The notes under the pieces were generated by a model, which ran no database searches, had not been told where the DNA came from, and saw only the letters and a list, made by a program, of their open reading frames with translations. Made by a program: the position numbers and the translations under genes. Shown piece after piece: positions 44,205-52,600 of a stretch of DNA of 64,000 nucleotides (position 1 is the stretch's first letter; each line of letters opens with the position of its first letter). This DNA comes from JANWXD01 sp035575135. GTDB taxonomy: Bacteria > Acidobacteriota > Terriglobia > Bryobacterales > Bryobacteraceae. The stretch is taken from the NCBI GenBank assembly GCA_035575135.1, contig DATLYE010000017.1, forward strand, positions 1 through 64,000, read 5' to 3'.

Positions 44205-44975
44205 ATCGTCAAGCTTTGCGTTCTGGCCAGCGGAAGTTCGGGCAACTGCACGTTCCTCGCCACGCGGAGCACGCGGATTCTGGTGGACGCCGGGCTGAGC
44301 CGCCGCGAGATCGCGAGCCGGCTGGAGGCGATCGGGGAAAGGCCGGAGTCGCTGGACGCGATTCTGATCAGCCATGAGCACAGCGACCATGTGTCGGGTC
44401 TGCCGGTGCTGCTGCGGGCAGTCAAAGCTCCGGTGTATTTGTCGCAGCTGACGGCTCCGGCGATCGAATGGGGCGAGGCGGAGCCCTCGATTGTGACGTT
44501 CCAGGCGGGGAGCCGGTTTGCGATCGGGGACATCGAGGTCCGGAGTTTTACGCTGCCGCATGACGCCGCCGATCCGGTGGGCTTCACGTTTTCGGCCTGC
44601 GGGGTCAAGATCGGGGTGGTTACGGATCTGGGCTACATCCCGGAGTCGGTGAAGCATCACCTGCGGGGGACGGATCTGCTGGTGCTGGAATCGAATCACG
44701 ATCTGGAGATGCTGAAGGTGGGGCCGTACCCGTGGTCGGTCAAGCAGCGGGTGATGAGTCGCAAGGGGCACCTGTCCAATGACCTGGTTTGCGAGTTCAT
44801 CCGCGACGATCTGGACCGGTCGGTTTCCCTGCTGGTGCTGGGGCATCTGAGCGAGAACAACAATCATCCGGAGCTGGTGCGCATCGGTGCGCTGCAGGCG
44901 CTCGGACGCAGAGCGCTTTCTCCGCGCCTGGTCGTCGCCGCGCCCCGCCACCAGACGGAAGTATTCACACTGTGA
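44205..44975 (+). CDS. MBL-fold hydrolase (WalJ/YycJ-like) with non-canonical ATC start
   Basis: A 256-residue metallo-beta-lactamase-fold protein: VLASGSSGNCTFLAT, RILVDAGLSRREIASRLEAIG, the metal motif LISHEHSDHVSGLP, FTLPHDAADPVGFTF, VGVVTDLGY-like VVTDLGYIPE, and LVLESNHDLEML. Family members are exonuclease-like or linked to DNA repair and cell-wall control. A perfect AGGAGG (44194-44199) is followed after 5 bases by ATC (44205); no ATG, GTG or TTG lies between it and GTG 44283. Starting at 44283 would delete the first strand and SGSSGN motif, so I call ATC. A sequence error is the alternative. Confidence 0.8.
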   Translation: MVKLCVLASGSSGNCTFLATRSTRILVDAGLSRREIASRLEAIGERPESLDAILISHEHSDHVSGLPVLLRAVKAPVYLSQLTAPAIEWGEAEPSIVTFQAGSRFAIGDIEVRSFTLPHDAADPVGFTFSACGVKIGVVTDLGYIPESVKHHLRGTDLLVLESNHDLEMLKVGPYPWSVKQRVMSRKGHLSNDLVCEFIRDDLDRSVSLLVLGHLSENNNHPELVRIGALQALGRRALSPRLVVAAPRHQTEVFTL

Positions 44976-44994
44976 TCCGGGGGTCATCCTGGGA

Positions 44995-46362
44995 ATGATT
45001 GCGCGTTACACGCGGCCGGAGATGGGCCGTATCTGGAGTGAGGAGAACAAGTTCCGCACGTGGCTGGAGGTGGAGCTGACGGCGGCGGAGGTACTGGCCG
45101 AGCGGGGCGAGATCCCGCAGGAAGCGGCGCGGCTGCTGCGGGAACACGCGCGCGTGGACGTGGGGCGGATCCAGGCGATCGAGCGGGAGGTGAAGCACGA
45201 CGTCGTAGCCTTTACTACAGCTGTAGCGGAGAGCATGGCTGCGGCGGGGCATGCGGAGGCCTCGCGGTGGCTGCATTACGGGCTGACCTCCAACGACGTA
45301 GTGGATACGGCCCAGGCCCTGCAGGTGCGGCAGGCGGGGCAGCTTTTGCTGGAAGGTCTGGAGGGGTTGCGGGCGGCGCTGCGGCGGCGCGCTTTTGAGT
45401 TCCGGCACGCGGTGCAGGTAGGGCGCACGCACGGGGTGCACGCCGAGCCGATTACGTTCGGGCTCAAGCTGGCCCTGTGGTATGACGAGGTGAGGCGGCA
45501 GCAGGTGCGGCTGCGGGCCGCCTGCGAGGAGATGGCGGTGGGGAAGCTGTCGGGGGCGGTGGGCACGCTGGCGCACCTGAGTCCGGAAGCGGAGGAGGCG
45601 ATTTGCGCGCGCCTGGGGCTGCGGGCCGCGCCGGTCTCCTCCCAGGTGATTTCCCGGGACCGGCATGCGTATTTCCTGTCGGTGCTGGCTCTGATCGGCG
45701 CCACGTGCGAGAAGATCGCCCTCGAGGTGCGGCATCTGCAGCGCACCGAGGTGCGGGAGGCGGAGGAGCCGTTCACCGAGGGGCAGAAAGGGAGCTCGGC
45801 GATGCCGCACAAGCGCAATCCGGTGACGAGCGAGCAGATTTGCGGGCTGGCGCGCGTGGTGCGCTCCAATGTTCAGGCGGCGTTTGAGAACATTGCGCTG
45901 TGGCATGAGCGAGACATTTCCCACTCCTCGGTGGAGAGGGTGATTCTGGCGGATTCGTGCATTCTGTGCGACTACCTGCTGGCGAAGACGACTTGGCTTG
46001 TGGAGGGTATGCGCGTCTATCCGGAGCGGATGCGCCGGAACGTGGAGTTGACGCGCGGGCTGATCTTCTCGGGCCAGCTGCTGCTGGATCTGGCGGCAGC
46101 GGGGATGCTGCGGGAGAAAGCGTACCGCATCGTGCAGCGCCATGCGATGAAGGCCTGGGAGGAAGACGGGGATTTTCGCTCCGCGGTGGAGAATGACCCG
46201 GAGATCCGGGCGGTGCTGACGCCGGAGCAGGTTGCGGCGGCGTTTTCGCTCGAGCGGCAGTTGCGCAACGTGGACCGGATTTTCGCGCGGGTGTTTGGGA
46301 GCGAGGGGGCGGCCGAGGCGGGCGAGCAAGCGGAGGGGGCTGCGATCTCTTTACCGCGGTGA
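44995..46362 (+). CDS. purB: Adenylosuccinate lyase
   Basis: Acts twice in purine synthesis (SAICAR to AICAR; adenylosuccinate to AMP). 455 residues: MIARYTRPEMGRIWSEENKF, HDVVAFTTAVAES, LHYGLTSNDVVDTA, GRTHGVHAEPITFG, LSGAVGTLAH, and the superfamily signature GSSAMPHKRNP (266-276). The C-terminus has RIVQRHAMKAWEE. GGGA precedes the ATG at 44995; the frame open back to 44887 overlaps the previous gene and is not used. It contains the palindrome CTACAGCTGTAG within FTTAVAES. Confidence 0.96.
   Translation: MIARYTRPEMGRIWSEENKFRTWLEVELTAAEVLAERGEIPQEAARLLREHARVDVGRIQAIEREVKHDVVAFTTAVAESMAAAGHAEASRWLHYGLTSNDVVDTAQALQVRQAGQLLLEGLEGLRAALRRRAFEFRHAVQVGRTHGVHAEPITFGLKLALWYDEVRRQQVRLRAACEEMAVGKLSGAVGTLAHLSPEAEEAICARLGLRAAPVSSQVISRDRHAYFLSVLALIGATCEKIALEVRHLQRTEVREAEEPFTEGQKGSSAMPHKRNPVTSEQICGLARVVRSNVQAAFENIALWHERDISHSSVERVILADSCILCDYLLAKTTWLVEGMRVYPERMRRNVELTRGLIFSGQLLLDLAAAGMLREKAYRIVQRHAMKAWEEDGDFRSAVENDPEIRAVLTPEQVAAAFSLERQLRNVDRIFARVFGSEGAAEAGEQAEGAAISLPR
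45215..45226. repeat. 12-bp palindrome CTACAGCTGTAG (copy 2)
   Basis: Identical to the palindrome at 4833-4844 and again inside a coding region, here purB. It is spelled by ACT-ACA-GCT-GTA, four codons that this GC-rich gene otherwise rarely uses. A TACA-N2-TGTA core is typical of BlaI/MecI/CopY-type operators. Confidence 0.5.
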
Positions 46363-46491
46363 TCGTTGTCCGTTCTAGTGGAAGGGCCGACGGTTTCTAC
46401 AACCGTAGTAAAAATCCTTTTCAAACATCACGGGATGGAAACGGGCCGTTTCGGGTTATATTGGGTGTGTCGAGAAAGGACACTGTGTTTC

Positions 46492-46941
46492 ATGGTGAAG
46501 TCCCCCCAAGCGAGCAGGCGGGGTGCACTGGAACTCGCCCGGGTGTTGCTCGTAGACGATGATCCGACCTCGAGGCTGACGCTGCAGACGGTGCTGGAGG
46601 CGGGCGGCTATCACGTTGATGCGGCGGCCTCGGCGGCGGAGGCGATCAGTCTGATGGAGGCGGGAGAGTACGAGCTGGTGCTGACGGACCTGCGCATGGA
46701 ATCCCCGAAGGCCGGCCTGAAGGTGCTGGCACATGCCCGCATGATGGACTACAAGCCTGCGACGGCTTTGATCACGACCTACCGGCGGACGCGCAAGCCG
46801 GGCAAGCGAAACGCCAGGGGCAACCAGGCGGTGCTGATCAAGTCGGAGGATCTGCCGGAGCTGCTCGGCAAGGTGGCCGAGCTGATCAGCGAGCGGGCCA
46901 CGCGCCGGGTGGAGCGGGAGCTGCGGCACGCGCGCAACTGA
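46492..46941 (+). CDS. Orphan single-domain response regulator
   Basis: A 149-residue receiver protein. LARVLLVDDDPTSR carries the acidic pocket (D22-D24), VLTDLRM the phospho-acceptor D66, ALITT the switch threonine (T95/T96), and VLIKSED the conserved K117. An unusual basic insert, RRTRKPGKRNARGN (98-111), separates the last two features, longer than in typical receivers. No output domain and no kinase gene is adjacent. ATG 46492 is the most likely start; AAAGGA lies a little far upstream (about 13 bases). A TTATAT (46457-46462) may be its -10 box. Confidence 0.8.
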   Translation: MVKSPQASRRGALELARVLLVDDDPTSRLTLQTVLEAGGYHVDAAASAAEAISLMEAGEYELVLTDLRMESPKAGLKVLAHARMMDYKPATALITTYRRTRKPGKRNARGNQAVLIKSEDLPELLGKVAELISERATRRVERELRHARN

Positions 46942-47240
46942 GGGAGCAGGGCGGCTGGGGCGGTGCAGGGAGTCGGTTGATCATCACCGCGGGCGGGGTT
47001 TATGTCTGGGTGCTAATAGGATAAATGGATCTTTTTATATCTTGTCGGCGGCCGGGGGAGCCGACCGGCGTGCACCGCAGCGCGGCGCTCGAGGGCATCA
47101 ACGGGCTGGAATTGCGAGGCCCGCGAAGTGGCGATCACAGCAATATTCCTTGGAAAACTCCCCAGCTTTCAAAAGCCTGCGGGTGCATGCCGGTGCGGAC
47201 AACCGTCTCGTGGAGGGTAGGCTGAAAATGCGTGGTTGCT
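46942..47240. other. Leader/intergenic region upstream of the repeat protein
   Basis: About 300 bases without a gene. TTGATC (46977-46982) and TATGTC (47001-47006), 18 bases apart on the plus strand, are a weak promoter candidate that would give a leader of about 230 bases. An AT-rich patch (47020-47045, ATAAATGGATCTTTTTATATC) forms a weak hairpin. The rest is GC-rich with several possible stems. I compared it by eye with c-di-GMP, cobalamin, SAM and TPP riboswitch cores and saw no match. Confidence 0.4.
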
Positions 47241-49679
47241 ATGCGCTCGCGGGGCGTGTTGAGTGTGTGCCTGCTCGCGGCCCAGACGGTGATCGGGCAG
47301 ACGCGGGTGAGCCTGAAGGATCAGGGCAAGGAGGCCGACTTTTCCGGATTCTCTTCGGTACGGCCGTTTCGAACCGGAACGACGCTTCCGGCCAGTTGTG
47401 CCGACGGGGAGATGTTCTTCAAGACGGATGCTCCCGCCGGGGGCAATCTGTATGGATGCGTGGCGGGAAGCTGGGTGCAACAAGGGGCGGGCGGAGGCGG
47501 CAGCCCCGTTCTGAGCGTGTTCGGCCGCACGGGGCACGTGACGGCGCAGGCGGGGGATTACTCCTTCTCGCAGATTCTGGGACTGGTGAGCAATACGCAG
47601 ATCGGCGCCGGTGTGGATGCGGCGAAAATCGGCTCCGGGACGGTGGATAACACCGAGTTCAGCTACCTGGACGGGGTGACCTCGCCGATCCAGGCGCAGT
47701 TGAACAGCAAGGCGGCGGCAAGCCATACCCACACGGCGGCGGGGGACGTGGCCGGGGATCTGGCCAGCACGACTGTCGTGCGGATTCAGGGGAGGAACGT
47801 ATCTTCTGCCGCTCCCTCGGATGGGCAGGCACTGATCTGGAACGCAGCCGGTTCGGAATGGCGGCCGGCGACGGTTTCCTCCGGCGGCGCCGTCACAAGC
47901 GTCTTTGGCCGCACCGGGGCAGTGACGGCCCAGACGGGAGACTACTCGTTTGCGCAGATCTCGGGCACGGTCGCCGATTCCCAGATCGGTTCCGGGGTGA
48001 ACGCGACCAAGATCGGCTCAGGCGCGGTGGACAATACCGAGTTCAGCTACCTGGACGGGGTGACCTCGCCAATCCAGGCGCAGTTGAACAGCAAGGCGGC
48101 GGCGTCGCACAGTCACACCGCGGCTGGGGATGTCACGGGGGATCTGGGGAGCACCACGGTAGCCAGGATTCGGGGGAGGTCTGTGTCATCCGTGGCTCCG
48201 ACCGACGGGCAGGTCCTGGCCTGGAGCGCGGCAACGTCGGAGTGGGTTCCGGCTACCGTCGGCGGCGGTGGCGGGTCTGGGGGTGGAGCCGCCAACACGC
48301 CGCTCGATGTGACCCGCTCCACGGCCACGGACCTGTCGGTTGGGTCGAACTGCTCGCTCGCTTCGCCGTGCCGCGTCCGGGTGGGATCCGTGGTTTACAG
48401 CTTCACGGCTGCGGCTACGGCCACGGTGACCTCCGGAGGCGGCACGGCGTACATCTACGTGGCCGGGGACGGAACCCTGACCGTGGGGATTCCCTCAAGC
48501 GGGATGGCGGTCGCCTGCAACGGTTGCACCGCGGTGGCCGGAGTGACGGCTTTCCCGGCGGATTCCATCCCGGTCTATGAGTGGGCGGCTTCCTCGGCGC
48601 AGTGGGCGACGACGGGTACAGACCGCCGCTCGATCCTGAGCGCGGGGCGCCGGTTTGCCTCCGGCCCGGGCATCGTGGTCTCCGAATCCGGCAACACGGT
48701 GACCATCAGCGCGACGGGCTCAGGGGGCGGAGGCGGAGGGCCCGCTTATGCGACCGTGCAGGACGAGGGCACATCGCTGGCCCAGCGCTCGACGCTGAAC
48801 TTTACCGGCGGCGGTGTGACCTGCTCGGATGATTCCGGAAACAGCCGAACGACGTGCTCGATTCCCAACACCGCCGGGGGCGATCTCTCGGGCACGCTCT
48901 CGAGCGCCACGGTGGCGAAAATTCAGGGTCGCGCGGTGGCCTCGACGGCCCCCTCGAACGGCCAAGTACTCACCTGGAACGGCACAAGCTCGCAGTGGGA
49001 GCCGCAGACGCCTCCCGGCGGCGGCGGGGGAGGCGGGATGCCGGCGCTGTTCACGCAGAAGATGCTGGGGTATGGGCTACCAGGGGCTTCGTCCATGGGC
49101 TTGCTGGGACTCTCCATGAACGTGGACGGCACGCAGAGCGGTCAGGGGGTTTCCGCCGCCGTTCCGCATCGCGCCATTCGTTACACCTCGGGCGCCACGG
49201 CGGGGAACGACGCGGGGCTGACCGCAACCACTAACCACGGGATCTTCCGGAGGGGGGAGGTGTTGCGGGTTTATGCAGGAATCGGCTCTACGGTGAACGT
49301 GCGGTGGTGGATCGCGCTGAGCGGTCTTGCGGGGGGAGAGATTGCCTCCGATAGCCCGAATATGCATCTGGCGGGCTTCCGGTACTCCACCTCAGCGAGC
49401 GACACCACTTTCAAGTGCGTGACCTGTGCCACCACGGGCGGCGGCGGATGTACGGCGACCGATTCCGGCGTGGCGGCGGACACCAACCGGCACCTGTTCG
49501 AAGTCGCATGGACGGGCACTGCGTTTCAGTTCAAGATTGACGGGACGACCGTGTGCACGAACACAACCACTCTGCCCGCGGTTGATCAAGGCTACGGTCC
49601 TGTGGTTCGCCTGAGGACGCTGGAGGCGGCTTCCAAGACGCTGGACATCGGCGGGATTTATCTGGAGAAGGATTTCTGA
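47241..49679 (+). CDS. Exported repeat protein resembling phage tail fibres
   Basis: An 812-residue protein: signal peptide MRSRGVLSVCLLAAQTVIGQ, then DQGKEADFSGFSSVRPFRTG. Two 128-residue tandem repeats (residues about 93-348) each run from VFGRTGxVTAQ through GDYSF, NTEFSYLDGVTSPIQAQLNS and HTAAGDV to SEWxPATV. Glycine-rich linkers (GGGGSGGG) and a third partial repeat follow. The C-terminal 230 residues are beta-rich with Cys-containing CVTCATTGGGGC and end LDIGGIYLEKDF. NTEFSYLDGV and GRTGxVTAQxGDY are common in phage tail fibres and host-specificity proteins, yet a signal peptide implies cellular export, perhaps an adhesin. ATG 47241 is chosen; GTG 47232 is possible. Confidence 0.75.
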   Translation: MRSRGVLSVCLLAAQTVIGQTRVSLKDQGKEADFSGFSSVRPFRTGTTLPASCADGEMFFKTDAPAGGNLYGCVAGSWVQQGAGGGGSPVLSVFGRTGHVTAQAGDYSFSQILGLVSNTQIGAGVDAAKIGSGTVDNTEFSYLDGVTSPIQAQLNSKAAASHTHTAAGDVAGDLASTTVVRIQGRNVSSAAPSDGQALIWNAAGSEWRPATVSSGGAVTSVFGRTGAVTAQTGDYSFAQISGTVADSQIGSGVNATKIGSGAVDNTEFSYLDGVTSPIQAQLNSKAAASHSHTAAGDVTGDLGSTTVARIRGRSVSSVAPTDGQVLAWSAATSEWVPATVGGGGGSGGGAANTPLDVTRSTATDLSVGSNCSLASPCRVRVGSVVYSFTAAATATVTSGGGTAYIYVAGDGTLTVGIPSSGMAVACNGCTAVAGVTAFPADSIPVYEWAASSAQWATTGTDRRSILSAGRRFASGPGIVVSESGNTVTISATGSGGGGGGPAYATVQDEGTSLAQRSTLNFTGGGVTCSDDSGNSRTTCSIPNTAGGDLSGTLSSATVAKIQGRAVASTAPSNGQVLTWNGTSSQWEPQTPPGGGGGGGMPALFTQKMLGYGLPGASSMGLLGLSMNVDGTQSGQGVSAAVPHRAIRYTSGATAGNDAGLTATTNHGIFRRGEVLRVYAGIGSTVNVRWWIALSGLAGGEIASDSPNMHLAGFRYSTSASDTTFKCVTCATTGGGGCTATDSGVAADTNRHLFEVAWTGTAFQFKIDGTTVCTNTTTLPAVDQGYGPVVRLRTLEAASKTLDIGGIYLEKDF
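47517..48260 (+). repeat. Two tandem 384-bp coding repeats
   Basis: Copies begin at 47517 and 47901 with the same phase (384 bases, 128 codons). The NTEFSYLDGV segments are nearly identical at DNA level over about 60 bases (47653-47720 versus 48037-48104), which indicates recent duplication or gene conversion. A third, diverged partial copy lies around 48878-49020. Confidence 0.75.
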
Positions 49680-49692
49680 TCGAAGGTTCCCC

Positions 49693-52600
49693 ATGAGATT
49701 GCGGAAGCCATTATCGTGTCTGCTGGTTTTCTCCGTTGTGGTGGTCTGGGGTCAGACCATCACGGTCAACCCCGCAGTGAGCCAGCAAACCATGGGGCAT
49801 TGGGAGGCGACGGCCCAAGCCGGAGATGACATTCCTGGCTACCCCGCATGGGTTAACAACGTTATTGCCGCGGCTTTCGAGACGGGCATCTCGCGCCTGA
49901 GGGTCGAGTTTCGCAGCGGTGTGGAGAACCAGACGGACTACTGGACGCTGTGGAAGCAGGGAAAAATCACGGACACAGAGTGGCGTTGTTACCGGTACTC
50001 GACCGTGAACGATAACTCGGATCCGTTCACCATCAACTGGTCCGGCTTTCAGTTTGCCGAGCTGGATTACAAGATGGACACGCTTGTCATCCCGATGATG
50101 CAGTACTATGCGGCGCGGGGGAAACGGCTGGCGATTAACCTCACTTACGTTGCGTTCGCAAGACAGATCAGCGGCACGGGTTGTCCGGCGGGGTTGGACT
50201 ATATTCACGACGACAATCCGGAAGAATATGCCGAGGTCGTTGAAGCTACGGTAAGGCATCTCCAGCAGAGGTACGGCATCATACCAGACTTCTTTGAGTT
50301 ACTGCTCGAACCCGGAATCCCTTGGAACGGGACTCTGCTGGCGCAGGCGGGGGTGGCTGCGAAGAACCGTCTGACCGGGGCTGGTTTCACGGCGATCCAG
50401 TACATCGCCCCCTCGCACACCGATATGGGCAACTCCTGGATCATGTACGACCAGATGATGCAGGTTGCGGGCTTTCCAGGCATGATCCGGGAGCTGTCGT
50501 ATCACCGTTATGGCGGTGTTTTGGATTCGAATCTGGCTGCGATCAAGGCGCGGGTTCAGGCGGCGGGCATCCGGAGCGCCATGCTGGAGCACATCGGCAG
50601 CGGGGATGCGGATCTTTACGACGACATCGTCAAGGGCTGGGCGGGATCCTGGCAGCAGTATACGCTAGCCTATACGGGCAGCGACGACGGGGGCAAGTAC
50701 TTTGTTGTGGATACCGCGACGAACACGGTGTCGCTCGGTTCGCGGACAAAATTCCTGAAGCAGTACTTCAAGCACATCGAGCCCGGGGCCGTGCGGGTGG
50801 ACGCGAGCTCCGACAATCAGAACTTTCTGCCGACGGCGTACCGCAATCCCAGCGGTTTGTACAGCGTAGTGGTTCGCGCTCTTGCCGGAGGCTCTTTTGC
50901 GATTTCCGGACTTCCGGCGGGCCGCTACCGGGTGAGATATACGACGGGCACGCAAGAGTACGTGGACGGCGGCACGTTTGACCTGAGTTCCGGGCAGACA
51001 CTGACTACTTCGATTCCGGCGGCGGGGGTTCTGACGGCGTTTGGAGAACCGGCGGGCTCGATTCCGGTGGAAGTCGCGGGCACGACGCCCACGCAGGCGA
51101 TCTTGTCCTACACGGCGCCGGATGCTAACCCGTGCACGATCGAGGTGAGCGAATCGCCGACGTACTCGCCGGTGGTCAACGACGTCAACCCGGCGCTGTT
51201 TGGCGGCGCCAACTCCGATGCCGGCCGCAGCCTGACCACGGGCCAGCAGCGGATCGTGGTCATCGGCCGGCGGACCTCGGAGGCCGCCTCCGACGGCAAG
51301 CTCTACTCCCGGGCGCTGGCGGCGGACACGGTGCACTACGTGCGGGTGAGCTGCGGCGCCCAGCAGGGAACCACCCACTTCAAGACCAAGACCCTGGCCT
51401 GGGGCGACACCTCGAACGAACCCCCGCCCTTCAACCCGAACGGCTTCGGCAACTACGCCTGGCCTTCGATTGACTGGACGCCGGCGGGCCGGGACAAAGA
51501 GTACGTAGACCCCATGACGGGGGTGAAGCTGAAGCTGATGGGCTGGCCGGGGGCGGGGAACGCCGAGCGGATTGAATCGGTGGTCAACGCAGACCTCTGG
51601 TGGGACTGGCAGAACGCCTGGACGAACCCGCAGGACATCCGCAGCGGAGGCACAGCAGCCCTGGCTTCGACCTCGGCGGCGAATGCGCCGATCTTTGTGG
51701 GGATCGAGCCCGGGCAAAGCGGGATTCCATTCGGATCTACCGGTCTGGGCGGCTACGCAATCAATCTGACCGTGGACGATGTGGGCTTGCGGATCTACGG
51801 ATCAGGAACGGACGCAAACCCGGCGAACCGCACCATCCAGGTCTGCCTCTCGATGGACAGCGGCCAGAGCTGCTATTCCCCGGCGATCAGCGTCACCCTT
51901 CCTCAGGGCTCCGCCGTGGACCTGGGCACCTTTCCGCCCGGATATCCCACTCCGATGTACGCCTCCTGGGGAATGAAACCACTCCGGCAAGGGATGGACT
52001 GGCCTCGGGGCGAGGGGACTGTGAACGTCGCCGGCAACACCGTGACGCTCACCAATCTGTCGAGTCTCACCCGCTTCTTGACCTCCTGGACACCGGGGAC
52101 GAAGATCTGGATCGCGGGCTCGAGCCCCACCTGCCCGCGCAACCTGTGCACGATTGTGAGCGTGCAAAGCCACACCCAGCTTACGATCCAGGAGAGCCTG
52201 AACCTGACGGGGGCCACTTACAAGGCTCTGAACTTCGGTTATCGGATCTGGAAGACGACAAGCACGGGGACGGTTTCCGTAAGCACGAGGAAATCCATCG
52301 CCTGGAGCCGCATTACGATGCAGTGGGCGGGCGGGAGCCGGCGCAAATGCTCCGAGGTTCCGGTCACGACGACGGTGGACCGGGACGGGAACCCGCTGCC
52401 GGCCCCGGTCAAGGGTTACCTGTGCGTGGTGCCGCAGAACCCGGCCCTGGACGCATGGCCTCCGGTGTGGTGGGTGAGCGAGGAGACCGGTGAATCGCGC
52501 ATGGTGGCGATTCCCTGGCACGATCTGGCGGTCTACAATCCGCCGGATACTCCCTTTGGAGACAAGATTCGTCCGGGCGCGGTATCGTTCAACGGCCAAA

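Noticed and set aside
46942..47240. Riboswitch upstream of the repeat protein
   Set aside because: No core motif of c-di-GMP, cobalamin, SAM, TPP or FMN riboswitches could be recognised by eye.
47241..49679. Prophage
   Set aside because: Only the fibre-like repeats suggest phage; no capsid, terminase, integrase or lysis genes are present and the protein has a signal peptide.
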